DNA from: Caballeronia novacaledonica
GTDB lineage: Bacteria > Pseudomonadota > Gammaproteobacteria > Burkholderiales > Burkholderiaceae
DNA: 64,000 nucleotides
Reading direction: 5' to 3'
Assembly: GCF_900258035.1 (NCBI RefSeq)
Contig: NZ_OGTP01000007.1
Span: forward strand, 186,001-250,000
Under the pieces are notes generated by a model. That model searched no databases. It was given only the letters and a program-made list of their open reading frames with translations, and had not been told where the DNA came from. The position numbers were made by a program, and so were the translations under genes. Of this stretch, positions 43,944-52,491 are shown piece by piece (the first letter of the stretch is position 1; each line of letters starts with the position of its first letter).

Positions 43944-44978
43944 ATGCCGGATGATCAGATCAACACGTGGCGCCGCCGTTTTCTGGGTACGACGATCGCG
44001 AGTGTCGGCGCCATGCAACTCGGCTTGAGCGGCCTCGTTCGCGCCCAGACCGCCGCGCCGGCTCGTCCGTCACCGGCTGGCGGGTTCGCGCAGATCCGTC
44101 AGATCGATGCCGGCGCGCTCAATATCGGCTATGCGGAAGCGGGGCCGGCGAACGGTCCCGTGGTGATCCTGCTGCACGGCTGGCCGTACGATATCCACGC
44201 CTTCGCCGACGTGACGCCGTTGCTCGCCGCGCAGGGTTATCGCGTGATCGTGCCGCATCTGCGCGGCTACGGTTCGACGCGCTTTCGTTCCGCCGACACG
44301 CCGCGCAACGGCCAGCAAGCGGTGGTCGCGGTGGATATCGTCGCGCTGATGGATGCGCTCAAGATCCGGCAGGCGACGTTCGGCGCGTTCGACTGGGGCG
44401 CCCGCACCGCGAACATCATCGCGGCGCTGTGGCCGGAGCGCGTCAAGTCGATGGTCTCCGTGAGCGGCTATCTGATCGGCAGCCAGCAGGCGAATCGCGC
44501 GCCGCTGCCGCCGAAGGCCGAATTCGCGTGGTGGTATCAGTTCTACTTCGCGACGGAGCGCGGCCAGGCGGGCTACGAGGCGAACTGTCACGATTTCAAC
44601 AAGCTTATCTGGCAACTCGCATCGCCGAAATGGAATTTCGACGACGCGACGTACGACCGCTCGGCGAAGTCGTTCGAGAATCCGGATCACGTCGCGGTGG
44701 TGATTCACAACTATCGCTGGCGTTTGGGGCTCGTGCAGGGCGAGCCGCAATACGACGCACTGGAGCAGCGTCTTGCGATGGCGCCGGACATCGGCGTGCC
44801 GACGATCACGATGGAAGGCGACGCCAACGGCGCACCGCATCCCGATCCATCGGCGTATGCGAAGAAGTTCACCGGCAAGTACAAGCATCGGAACGTTGGG
44901 GGCGGCATCGGACACAATCTGCCGCAGGAAGCGCCCAAGGCTTTCGCGGATGCGGTGATCGAAGCCGACCGGATGTAA
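43944..44978 (+). CDS. Tat-exported alpha/beta hydrolase, epoxide-hydrolase/haloalkane-dehalogenase type
   Basis: A 344-residue hydrolase starting at 43944 (AAAGGAGA upstream). A twin-arginine signal (INTWRRRFLGTTIASVGAMQ) directs export. The core has the oxyanion HGWPYD, a nucleophile elbow with Asp (FGAFDWGARTANI) rather than Ser, and a C-terminal His in GGGIGHNLPQEAP. Asp nucleophiles belong to epoxide hydrolases and dehalogenases. It lies 55 bp after the M81 gene and may share its transcript. Confidence 0.82.
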   Translation: MPDDQINTWRRRFLGTTIASVGAMQLGLSGLVRAQTAAPARPSPAGGFAQIRQIDAGALNIGYAEAGPANGPVVILLHGWPYDIHAFADVTPLLAAQGYRVIVPHLRGYGSTRFRSADTPRNGQQAVVAVDIVALMDALKIRQATFGAFDWGARTANIIAALWPERVKSMVSVSGYLIGSQQANRAPLPPKAEFAWWYQFYFATERGQAGYEANCHDFNKLIWQLASPKWNFDDATYDRSAKSFENPDHVAVVIHNYRWRLGLVQGEPQYDALEQRLAMAPDIGVPTITMEGDANGAPHPDPSAYAKKFTGKYKHRNVGGGIGHNLPQEAPKAFADAVIEADRM

Positions 44979-45002
44979 GCGCGGACAGGACGGCATCGGA
45001 AT

Positions 45003-45020
45003 GGCCCGCATTCGCGGGCC
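45003..45020 (+). terminator. hairpin after the hydrolase gene
   Basis: GGCCCGC-ATTC-GCGGGCC lies 24 bp past the hydrolase stop. There is no T-run, so it may be a weak terminator or an mRNA end stabiliser. Confidence 0.45.
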
Positions 45021-45076
45021 GCGCGCGCTTCGCGGAGTTCACGCTTTCAGGCGTAACACGAAACAATTACATTCGC

Positions 45077-45110
45077 CTGTCAAACGCATTTCACATTCGT
45101 TTCCTACAGT
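45077..45110 (+). promoter_or_regulatory. Pho box and -10 element upstream of phoX
   Basis: CTGTCAA-ACGC-ATTTCAC (45077-45094) matches the PhoB 7-4-7 box at 6/7 and 5/7 positions. TACAGT follows after 10 bp, the spacing expected for a -10 in PhoB-activated promoters. The gene downstream is a PhoX phosphatase, so phosphate-starvation control is well supported. Confidence 0.65.
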
Positions 45111-45202
45111 AACGCGTCAACCGGCACGTCAGGCCGCAACGGTCTGAAGCAAGGACTTTCATCGCCGGTACACAACCCACAATCAAGGACTCGAAACCAC
45201 AC

Positions 45203-47176
45203 ATGGCGCAGCGACTCGACCTCTCCCGCCGCAAAGCCCTCAAGATTCTCGCCGGCGCGCCGATGCTGCCGCTCGGCGGCGCGGCCACCGCTTCCCTGCT
45301 CGCCACCGCATGCGGCGGCAGCGACAGCAACGCCGCCACGAACGCGCCCGCCGCGACGGCCGCCTTCACCACGGCGACCTTCACCGGCATGGCCGCCCCG
45401 ACGCTCGCCGATCCCAACGCGATGGCCAAGACCACCGTCGCATCGACGATGAACGTGAGCTTCAGCGACGGCAGCAGCCGCGCCTACAAGCTCGCGTATC
45501 AGCCGTTCTTCATGACGGGCGACGTCGTGCCGAATACGACGGGCGGGAGCATCGTCGCGGGCGGCTATTTCGATATCGATAATCAGCCGATCATCGACCG
45601 TTCCACGCCGGGCAAGGAGCGCCAGTTCTTCTCGGACTGCCCGGACGGCACGTCGCTCATCAAGATCGACAATCCGACGGTGAAGGGCGTGAAGGGCAAC
45701 GCCGTGTTCGCGGTCGTGCAGTTCGAATACACCACGCGCGATCAGAGCGCCGCGAGCATGTACGGCCGCCTGCCGTCGCCGATCGCCGTGCTCACGCTCG
45801 ATCAGGACCCGGCAACCGGCAAGCTCTCGCTCGTGAGCTACGCGAACGTCGATACGTCGAGCGCGCACGGCCTGTGGATCACGTGCGGCGCGAGCCTGTC
45901 GCCGTGGAACACGCATCTGTCGAGCGAAGAGTACGAGCCGGATGCGGCGCTTTCCTCGACGGACGCGCAGCTCAAGGCGTACAGCAAGAACCTCTACGGC
46001 GACGAAACGAAGGCGCGCCCGTATCACTACGGCCATGTGCCCGAAGTGACCGTGCATCCGGACGGCACCGGCACGATCGCGAAGCACTATTGCCTCGGCC
46101 GCATCTCGCACGAACTGATTCAGGTGATGCCCGACAAGCGCACCGTGATGATGGGCGACGACGCCACCAACGGCGGCGTCTTCATGTTCGTCGCCGACAA
46201 GCAAGCCGATCTTTCCGCGGGCACGCTCTACGTCGCGAAGTGCGCGCAGACGTCGTCGGCGGGCGCGGGCGCGGCCACGCTCACGTGGATGAACCTCGGC
46301 CACGCGACGAGCGACGAGATCGAGAACCTCGCCAACACGCTGACGATCGCCGACATCATGGACGTCGTCACCGACGAGAAGGTCGGCCCGACGCTGGACG
46401 CGAGCTACACGCGCATCCACTTCAACGGCAAGTTCAACTGGATTCGCATCAAGCCGGGCATGGAGAAGGCGGCCGCGTTCCTGGAGACGCACCGCTACGC
46501 CGCGCTGCGCGGCGCGAGCATGTGCTTCACGAAGCTCGAAGGCACGACGGTCAACGCGAAGGACCAGATCGTCTATTCGGCGATGTCGCAGATCGTCAAG
46601 TCGATGGTGAAGGGCGACGCGCATTCGACCGACATCGCGCTCGACAAAGCCATCACCGCCGGCGCCGTCTACGCGTTCAACCTGAAGGGCGGCCAGCGCG
46701 ATCTCACCGGCGCGGCGATCGACAGCGAATGGGTGCCGGTGGACATGGCCGCGCCCGCCGCGCTCGTCGGCGAAGACATTGCGTCCGATGCGCTCGGCAA
46801 TCTCGCGAATCCGGAGCGCGTCGCGAATCCGGACAACGTCAAGTTCTCGGAGAAGCTGCGCACGCTTTTCATCGGCGAGGACAGCGGCGCGCACGTCAAC
46901 AACTTCCTGTGGGCGTACAACGTCGATACGAAAACGCTGTCGCGCATTCTGTCGGCGCCTTCGGGCGCGGAATCGACGGGCCTGCACGCGGTCGACGAGA
47001 TCAACGGCTGGACCTACATCATGAGCAACTTCCAGCACGCGGGCGACTGGGAAGCCGCGCTGCACGGCAAGGTGCAGGCGACGCTCGATCCGCTCATCCG
47101 CGCGAACTACAAGGATCGCTTCGGCGCGGCGGTCGGATATCTGACCGCCGATCCGGCGTCGATCAAGCTGAGCTGA
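45203..47176 (+). CDS. phoX: PhoX-family alkaline phosphatase
   Basis: A 657-residue Tat-exported phosphatase (DUF839). The N-terminus carries LSRRKALKILAGAPMLPLGG, a twin-arginine signal, with a Cys at the end of the hydrophobic stretch (LLATACGG) that could allow lipidation. Family sequence includes WITCGASLSPWNTHLSSEEY, PYHYGHVPEVTVHPDGTG and FIGEDSGAHVNNFLWAYN, which hold Ca/Fe-binding acids. The enzyme releases phosphate from organic esters in the periplasm. A Pho box stands 109 bp before the start. Confidence 0.92.
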   Translation: MAQRLDLSRRKALKILAGAPMLPLGGAATASLLATACGGSDSNAATNAPAATAAFTTATFTGMAAPTLADPNAMAKTTVASTMNVSFSDGSSRAYKLAYQPFFMTGDVVPNTTGGSIVAGGYFDIDNQPIIDRSTPGKERQFFSDCPDGTSLIKIDNPTVKGVKGNAVFAVVQFEYTTRDQSAASMYGRLPSPIAVLTLDQDPATGKLSLVSYANVDTSSAHGLWITCGASLSPWNTHLSSEEYEPDAALSSTDAQLKAYSKNLYGDETKARPYHYGHVPEVTVHPDGTGTIAKHYCLGRISHELIQVMPDKRTVMMGDDATNGGVFMFVADKQADLSAGTLYVAKCAQTSSAGAGAATLTWMNLGHATSDEIENLANTLTIADIMDVVTDEKVGPTLDASYTRIHFNGKFNWIRIKPGMEKAAAFLETHRYAALRGASMCFTKLEGTTVNAKDQIVYSAMSQIVKSMVKGDAHSTDIALDKAITAGAVYAFNLKGGQRDLTGAAIDSEWVPVDMAAPAALVGEDIASDALGNLANPERVANPDNVKFSEKLRTLFIGEDSGAHVNNFLWAYNVDTKTLSRILSAPSGAESTGLHAVDEINGWTYIMSNFQHAGDWEAALHGKVQATLDPLIRANYKDRFGAAVGYLTADPASIKLS

Positions 47177-47189
47177 TGGTGTAAAGGAA

Positions 47190-47216
47190 AACGCCGCGAT
47201 TGGCTGTCGCGGCGTT
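47190..47216 (+). terminator. hairpin after phoX
   Basis: AACGCCGCGA and TCGCGGCGTT form a perfect 10-bp stem 13 bp beyond the stop, followed by GTCGTTCT. It is strong in stem and weak in T-run. Confidence 0.6.
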
Positions 47217-47245
47217 GTCGTTCTGGCTGATCGAAAACGCGCGGC

Positions 47246-47449
47246 CTAGCAGCGCTGCTCGCAATCGATATATTCGAAACCGGCCGCGATCGCGAAGCGG
47301 ATCGCTTCTTCCACATTGGGAAACTCGCCCGGCAGGCGCACGGAACGCTCCATTCCGTTCAAATCCTGAATTCGTGCCGTCGCGGCAAACACATTGCCTT
47401 GCCGAACCGCTGCCGGCGTGACCATCATGTCCCTGTAGCTGAAGACCAT
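47246..47449 (-). CDS. small conserved-looking hypothetical protein
   Basis: A 67-residue protein (FAATARIQDLNGMERSVRLP, then EEAIRFAIAAGFEYID) ending in Cys-containing CEQRC. It has a compact beta-alpha pattern, no signal peptide and core-like codon use. AAAGAA stands before ATG 47449; a second ATG lies eight codons on. It stands alone, converging on phoX. The family is not recognised. Confidence 0.5.
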   Translation of the reverse strand: MVFSYRDMMVTPAAVRQGNVFAATARIQDLNGMERSVRLPGEFPNVEEAIRFAIAAGFEYIDCEQRC

Positions 47450-47906
47450 TTCTTTTTTCTGTCCGATGTTGTCGGCCCGCGCGACGCGGGCTATCGAAAG
47501 GGCGGGAGCGATTGATTGTCCGGCTCCTTATGTTTCAGTTATCGGCACGGGCAAACGGTTCTTTACCGGGAGCGCTTAAAAGTCTCTGAAAGAAGGCTTT
47601 CGGGCGTTTTCGCCAAATCGATACGCTGGTTCTACTGTCCGGGAAACGGCGGGAACGTGCCGCCTGCGCGGATCGTGAACCTCGAAGGCGCCGCATCCGC
47701 GATGGCGCGGCGAGCGAATCGTGGATGTCGTTTGACTTCGCTAGAAGCTTCGGCATCCGAACGAATAAGCCGATAACTTGCTGTTCGCCCTTACGCCACT
47801 CGAAAATCAATCCAACCCCGATTTTTGCCGACTTCATCAGATGGTGCTAAGGTGCAGCCAATCGTTTTCTCTCAACCGGGCAGGGCCAACACGGAGTTTG
47901 TCGGCC
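47450..47906. other. intergenic region upstream of the porin gene
   Basis: 457 bp with no supportable gene. It must hold the porin promoter, and long 5' regions are common for porins, but no clear promoter or small-RNA hairpin was identified. Confidence 0.4.
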
Positions 47907-49013
47907 ATGAAAGTTCGTCTCTGGAAAGCGGCAGGTATTGTTCTCGTCAGCTCGGGCGCGTGGGCGCAAACGAGCGTCACGATGTACGGCCGGATCGATG
48001 GCGGCGTCGAATATCTGAATCACATTGCGAACGGCACCGGCGGCAGTTCCACGCGATGGAGCGCCGAAGGCGGCGACTGGGGCACCAGCATGTGGGGCCT
48101 CAAAGGGAATGAAGACTTAGGCGCCGGCATGAGCGCGGTCTTCGATCTCGAAACGGCTATCCAGATCATGAACGGCACCACCGGCGGCGGCAGGCTGTGG
48201 TCGCGCCGCGCCTATGTCGGGCTGAACTCGAAGACCTGGGGCCAGTTGCAGGCGGGCCGCAACCTCTTCATCGACAGCGACGGCGTGTGGGAATTCGATC
48301 CCTTCGTGCAGCAGGCGGTGTCCTCGGCGTCGCTGGTGCGGGGGCGCAACTGGCAGCAGACGAGCAATAACGTCGAATATCACAGCCCCGTGTTTCATGG
48401 CTTCGACGTGCAAGGGCAGTATGCGTTCGGCAATCAGCCGGGCGCGTTCAATTCGGGCGCGCAGGGCGAGTTCGGCCGCTCCGAAGGCATCATGCTGACG
48501 TATCACTCCCCCGTGCTCGACGTGCGCGGCATCTACGACGAACTGCGCAGTCAGGACGGCAAGCTGGACAACATCTTTCAGGCGTCGCGCGAATACTTCG
48601 TCGGCGCGAATCTGAAGGTCGAGAAGTGGAAGGTGCAGGCCGCCTACACGCATTACGCCGCGCCGCAATCGCCTGCGGGCGTGGCCGACAGCGCCGATCA
48701 CTACTGGCTCGGCGCGACGTATCAGGCCACGCCCGCGTGGGCCGTGACGGCGGCGGGCTTTTATATTCACATCGGCGAAGGCTCGGGCGACGCGGCCCAC
48801 GATCCCGCGAGCCACGCCATGCTCTACGCGCTCGGCACGACCTACAACTTCAGCAAGCGCACCTTCCTGTACGGCACGGTGGCCTACGTGCGCAACAGCG
48901 CGAACGGCACGTTCTCGGTCTTCGCGACACCGCGCGACGCCGAACCCAGTACGAGCCCGATGGCGGGCGAATCGCAGACAGGCGCGTACATCGGGATGAT
49001 GCACGTGTTCTGA
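47907..49013 (+). CDS. Gram-negative outer-membrane porin (OmpC-like, Burkholderia type)
   Basis: A 368-residue porin starting at 47907 (GGAG upstream) with a signal peptide cut after AWA (MKVRLWKAAGIVLVSSGAWA). The mature start QTSVTMYGRIDGGVEYLNHI is the typical first strand, the eyelet loop region shows ALVRGRNW-like sequence (SLVRGRNWQQTSNNVEYHSP), and the C-terminus ends with the aromatic-terminated strand IGMMHVF needed for assembly. It forms a trimeric general diffusion channel. Confidence 0.92.
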   Translation: MKVRLWKAAGIVLVSSGAWAQTSVTMYGRIDGGVEYLNHIANGTGGSSTRWSAEGGDWGTSMWGLKGNEDLGAGMSAVFDLETAIQIMNGTTGGGRLWSRRAYVGLNSKTWGQLQAGRNLFIDSDGVWEFDPFVQQAVSSASLVRGRNWQQTSNNVEYHSPVFHGFDVQGQYAFGNQPGAFNSGAQGEFGRSEGIMLTYHSPVLDVRGIYDELRSQDGKLDNIFQASREYFVGANLKVEKWKVQAAYTHYAAPQSPAGVADSADHYWLGATYQATPAWAVTAAGFYIHIGEGSGDAAHDPASHAMLYALGTTYNFSKRTFLYGTVAYVRNSANGTFSVFATPRDAEPSTSPMAGESQTGAYIGMMHVF

Positions 49014-49023
49014 AGCGCGCCGG

Positions 49024-49773
49024 TTACGGGCGCGCCTGCTTCAACCAGTCTTCCAGCGCGATGCTTCCACGGCGCGCAACGCCCGTCGGCACGAGCGAGT
49101 CTTCTTCGATGGTGCCGCCGAAGTAAGTCGCTTTCGGATCGGCGACGACCTCGCGCGCATCGCCCTGCGCCTTCAGATACTGCCCGACGATGCGATGCAA
49201 GGGCGCACGCTCCGGTCCCGCGATATCGACGATGCCGTTGATCGGCGCGGCAAGCGCGACATCGGCGACGATGGCGGCGACGTCATCCGCCGCGATCGGC
49301 TGGAACTGTCCCGTCGAGAGATGCACCTTGCCGTCCTGCATGCCCGCATCGGCGATGCCGCCGAGAAATTCCATGAACTGCGTCGCACGGACGATGGAAT
49401 ACGGCATGCCCGATTCCGCGATCAGCTCTTCCTGCGCGGCCTTCGCGAGGAAATAGCCGTTGTCCGGCATGCGGTCCGTGCCGACGACCGACAGCGCGAC
49501 ATGATGCTGCACGCCCGCCGCGGCTTCGGCCTTGACGAGATTCGTGGTCGACGTGCGAAAGAACGCCATCACGTCGTCCGGTGCCCATGAAGGCGCGTTC
49601 GATACGTCGATCACGACTTGCGCGTCGCGAAGCGCTTCATTCAGACCCGCGCCGGTCACCGAATTCACGCCGCTGCGCGGCGACGCGGCGATGGCCTCGT
49701 GACCCTTGCCGCGCAGAATCGCGACCGTTTTCGCGCCGATCAAACCCGAACCACCCATGACGACGATCTTCAT
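49024..49773 (-). CDS. NAD(P)-binding SDR/NmrA-like oxidoreductase
   Basis: A 249-residue atypical short-chain dehydrogenase starting at 49773 (AGAGG upstream). It has the Rossmann motif MKIVVMGGSGLIGAKTVAIL, the VVIDVSNAPSW strand and a GYFLAKAAQEELI region in place of a classical Y-x3-K. Such proteins act as NADPH-dependent reductases or redox sensors. It is divergent from a MocR regulator; the intergenic operator recurs upstream of the GNAT-azoreductase operon. Confidence 0.8.
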   Translation of the reverse strand: MKIVVMGGSGLIGAKTVAILRGKGHEAIAASPRSGVNSVTGAGLNEALRDAQVVIDVSNAPSWAPDDVMAFFRTSTTNLVKAEAAAGVQHHVALSVVGTDRMPDNGYFLAKAAQEELIAESGMPYSIVRATQFMEFLGGIADAGMQDGKVHLSTGQFQPIAADDVAAIVADVALAAPINGIVDIAGPERAPLHRIVGQYLKAQGDAREVVADPKATYFGGTIEEDSLVPTGVARRGSIALEDWLKQARP

Positions 49774-49804
49774 GATGCACCTCTCGGTCAAGTGAAAGTG
49801 AACT

Positions 49805-49819
49805 CATTGTGTGACAATG
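49805..49819. promoter_or_regulatory. palindrome between SDR and MocR genes
   Basis: CATTGT-GTG-ACAATG is a perfect dyad 32 bp upstream of the SDR start. It lies next to the MocR-type element at 49819 and is not repeated at the second site, so it could bind another factor. Confidence 0.4.
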
Positions 49820-49867
49820 ATGGCTTAGCAGAAAGGGACAAGAATCGTCAGTTGGACTAGTCCATGC
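49819..49867. promoter_or_regulatory. putative MocR operator, copy 1
   Basis: This 49-bp stretch aligns without gaps to 52442-52490, with cores AAGGGACAAGAA and AAGGGCCAAGAA and shared right ends GTTxGACxAGxCCATGC. Copy 1 includes the palindrome GGACTAGTCC and ends in the start codon of the MocR gene. Both copies stand ~40-45 bp upstream of a leftward gene. Confidence 0.6.
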
Positions 49868-51327
49868 CGCAAGCCAAAAACACGCTGACTATAGAAATCG
49901 ACCGGCACGAAGCGTCGCCGATTTATCTGCAGATTTGCGAGCGCTTCAAGGCCGCGATCGCGGCGGGCCATCTGAAGCCGGGCGATCGCGTGCCCGCGCT
50001 GCGCGGACTCGCGACGCAGTTGAATACTGCGCGCGGCACTGTGGAAATGGCCTATAACATTCTCGTCGATGAGGGTTATTTGCAGATGCGCGGCGCGGCA
50101 GGCACGTTCGTGTCGTCGTCGCTGCCGGGCGCGGTCACGCGGACCGCCACGCGCAAAAGCCGCGCGGACGCGCCACGCGTCAGGCGCATCGAACCTGCCG
50201 CCGATATCGGCCACGATGCGAAGCCCTTGCGCCCCGGCCTGCCCGCGCTCGATGCGTTTCCGCGCAAGGTGTGGAGCCGGCTCGTCGCGTATCGCGCGCG
50301 CAGCGGCGATCCCGCCGCGCTCACGTATCCCGAGCCTTCGGGTTATCGGCCACTGCGCGAGCGCATCGCGACGTATCTCGGCTTGTCGCGCGGCGTGGAG
50401 TGCGTGCCGGAGCAAGTGTTCGTGACGAGCGGCTATCGCGCGACGCTCGAACTGATCCTGCGCAGTCTCGCGAAACCCGACGATCGCGCGTGGTTCGAAG
50501 ATCCCGGCTATCTGCTCGCGCGTAATTTTCTCGTCGAAACGGGCGTGCGGCTCGTGCCGGTGCCGGTCGATCACGAAGGACTCGACGTCGATGCCGGCAT
50601 CGCACTCGCCGCCGATGCGCGCTTCGCGTTCGTCACGCCATCGCATCAAAGTCCGCTCGGCGTCACGCTGTCGCTTGCGCGGCGCATGAAACTGCTCGAC
50701 TGGGCGAGCCGCGCGGACGGCTGGATCGTCGAGGACGATTACGACAGCGAGTTTCGCTACGTAGGCCGTCCGCTGCCCGCGCTGAAGAGTCTCGATCGCG
50801 ACGATCGCGTGATCTATTGCGGCACGTTCAGCAAGGTGCTGTTTCCTGGCCTGCGGCTTTCGTACGTGGTAGCGCCCGAGCGGGCCGTCGAGCGATTCGG
50901 ACAGCTTACGAAAAGCATGAATGCGGGATCGCCTTATCTCTTTCAGGCGGCGGTGGCGGATTTCATCGCGCAAGGGCATTTCGCGCGGCATCTGAAACGC
51001 ATGCGCGCGCTGTACGCCGAGCGGCGCATGCTGCTCGCGAATGCGATCGTGAAGGCGTTCGGCAATAGCGTGACCATCGATCTGCCGACGGGCGGCATGC
51101 ATCTCGTCGCGATCTTTCGCACGGGACGCGATGGCCCCATCGACGATATGGCGATGGCCGCCCGCGCGCGCGAGGCCGGGCTCGCGGTGCTCGCGCTGTC
51201 GGCGTGGTATCTGAACGGGCGCGCGCGGCATACGTTGCGCGGGATCGTCGTCGGCTTTGCGAACGTTGCCGACGCCGCCGAGGCCGCGCGGCTCGCGCGC
51301 ATGCTTCGACGCGCCTACGATGGTTAG
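49864..51327 (+). CDS. MocR-type regulator (GntR helix-turn-helix plus aminotransferase-like domain)
   Basis: A 487-residue PLP-dependent regulator of the MocR/PdxR group. Residues 1-85 are a GntR winged helix (SPIYLQICERFKAAIAAGHL, LATQLNTARGTVEMAYNILV). After a linker, the fold-type I aminotransferase domain (about 115-487) has YPEPSGYRPLRERIA, WIVEDDYDSEFRYVG with the PLP-contacting Asp, and YCGTFSKVLFPGLRLSY with the Schiff-base Lys. It is divergent from the SDR gene and probably controls it and the GNAT-azoreductase operon. Its stop overlaps the azoreductase stop by 4 bp. Confidence 0.88.
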   Translation: MPQAKNTLTIEIDRHEASPIYLQICERFKAAIAAGHLKPGDRVPALRGLATQLNTARGTVEMAYNILVDEGYLQMRGAAGTFVSSSLPGAVTRTATRKSRADAPRVRRIEPAADIGHDAKPLRPGLPALDAFPRKVWSRLVAYRARSGDPAALTYPEPSGYRPLRERIATYLGLSRGVECVPEQVFVTSGYRATLELILRSLAKPDDRAWFEDPGYLLARNFLVETGVRLVPVPVDHEGLDVDAGIALAADARFAFVTPSHQSPLGVTLSLARRMKLLDWASRADGWIVEDDYDSEFRYVGRPLPALKSLDRDDRVIYCGTFSKVLFPGLRLSYVVAPERAVERFGQLTKSMNAGSPYLFQAAVADFIAQGHFARHLKRMRALYAERRMLLANAIVKAFGNSVTIDLPTGGMHLVAIFRTGRDGPIDDMAMAARAREAGLAVLALSAWYLNGRARHTLRGIVVGFANVADAAEAARLARMLRRAYDG

Positions 51328-51941
51328 AACGTGACGGCGTCGTCCGAAGCGAAGAGCGCGTGTCGCGCGATGTCATCGCGTGCGGATTGCAGCGCTTCGG
51401 CGACGGCTTCATCGCCGCGAACGAGTCCTTGCAGCAAGAGAAAATGCAGGCTTTGCAGGCCGATGGAGCCGAGCGCGTGACGCATGTAGGGCGTCATGAA
51501 ATCCGGCTGACGCGCGTGCTCGCCGTGATGAAAGCCGCCCGATCCGACGATCACGAACGTTGGCCGGTCGCGCATCAGACCGACCTTGCCTTCGGGCGTC
51601 ACCGCGAACGTGCGATGAATGCGCAGCACGTAATCGATCCACAGTTTCAGCGCGGCCGGCACGGTGAAGTTGTGCATCGGCGTGTTGATGATGAGCGCAT
51701 CGGTCGTTTCGATTTCGCGGATCAGTTGCTCGGACACGTCGAACGCGGTCGTATCCGGATGACGCGACGTGATCGCGCGCGCATAGTCCTGCGTGATCGG
51801 CGGCAACGGCTGCGCGACGAGATCGCGTTCGACGACGTCCACGCGCGCAGTCTTGCGCAACATCTCGATCATCTCCAGCGCAAGGCGATGGCCATGACTC
51901 GCGTCGCGGTGCGGGCTCGCGTTGATGAAAAGCACTTTCAT
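51324..51941 (-). CDS. azoR: FMN-dependent NADH-azoreductase / NAD(P)H quinone oxidoreductase
   Basis: A 205-residue flavodoxin-fold reductase. MKVLFINASPHRDASHGHRL contains the FMN phosphate loop, TPMHNFTVPAALKLWIDYVL the substrate-side motif, and FVIVGSGGFH a conserved strand. It reduces quinones or azo compounds by two electrons. Its ATG overlaps the GNAT gene stop by four bases, so the two form a coupled operon probably under MocR control. Confidence 0.85.
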   Translation of the reverse strand: MKVLFINASPHRDASHGHRLALEMIEMLRKTARVDVVERDLVAQPLPPITQDYARAITSRHPDTTAFDVSEQLIREIETTDALIINTPMHNFTVPAALKLWIDYVLRIHRTFAVTPEGKVGLMRDRPTFVIVGSGGFHHGEHARQPDFMTPYMRHALGSIGLQSLHFLLLQGLVRGDEAVAEALQSARDDIARHALFASDDAVTF

Positions 51942-52402
51942 CGCAGCGTCTCCTTGCTGTTGCCGGCGAGATTTTCGACGAAGTGCATGCCCTTCGCGAG
52001 CAGCCCGTTGCGATAGTAGAAGCGTTGCGCGAGCGCCATGTGCAGGCCGGTATCGAGCACGAAATGCGCGCAGCGCGAATGACGCGCGATTTCGCGAACC
52101 TTGTCGAGCAGTTGCGCGCCGATGCCGCCGCGCTGCAGCCGCGCGGTGACGACGAGATCGTCGAGATAGACGAAGCGCCCGTACAGCGTGTTCGTCTGCG
52201 TGCGATAGCCGGCGAGACCGAGGATCGCGCCATCGTCGTCGGATGCGGCGAGCAGGCGATAGCCTTCCTCGCGCTGACGGCGCATTTGCGCGCAAAACGC
52301 GTCGGCGTCGGTGAGATGCGGGCGCAGTTCCTTCATCACGTCGAAGGCGCGTGTCCAGTCGTCGGGCGTGTCGAGATGCCGAAAGGCGATCGAGGTGTCC
52401 AT
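51938..52402 (-). CDS. GNAT-family N-acetyltransferase
   Basis: A 154-residue acetyltransferase starting at 52402. The acetyl-CoA region is LYGRFVYLDDLVVTARLQRG followed by GIGAQLLDKVREIA (pattern R-x-x-G-x-G/A), and the C-terminal part YYRNGLLAKGMHF is typical of the fold. The substrate is unknown. It is the first gene of the operon with the azoreductase; a putative MocR element lies 40 bp upstream. Confidence 0.8.
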   Translation of the reverse strand: MDTSIAFRHLDTPDDWTRAFDVMKELRPHLTDADAFCAQMRRQREEGYRLLAASDDDGAILGLAGYRTQTNTLYGRFVYLDDLVVTARLQRGGIGAQLLDKVREIARHSRCAHFVLDTGLHMALAQRFYYRNGLLAKGMHFVENLAGNSKETLR

Positions 52403-52441
52403 GCGTGTTCTCCACGTTGCATGAACATACGATATCGGCGC

Positions 52442-52490
52442 GATGACACAGCAAGAAGGGCCAAGAAATGATCGTTCGACCAGGCCATGC
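52442..52490. promoter_or_regulatory. putative MocR operator, copy 2
   Basis: Gap-free match to 49819-49867; 26 of 35 bases agree over the right-hand 35 bp. It is in the same orientation and at a similar distance from a leftward gene start (here 52402) as copy 1. Conservation of CCATGC where no gene starts implies that this part belongs to the operator. Confidence 0.6.
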
Positions 52491-52491
52491 G

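Noticed and set aside
45104-47065. Leftward 653-codon frame opposite phoX
   Set aside because: Antisense shadow of PhoX; it would also cover the Pho box.
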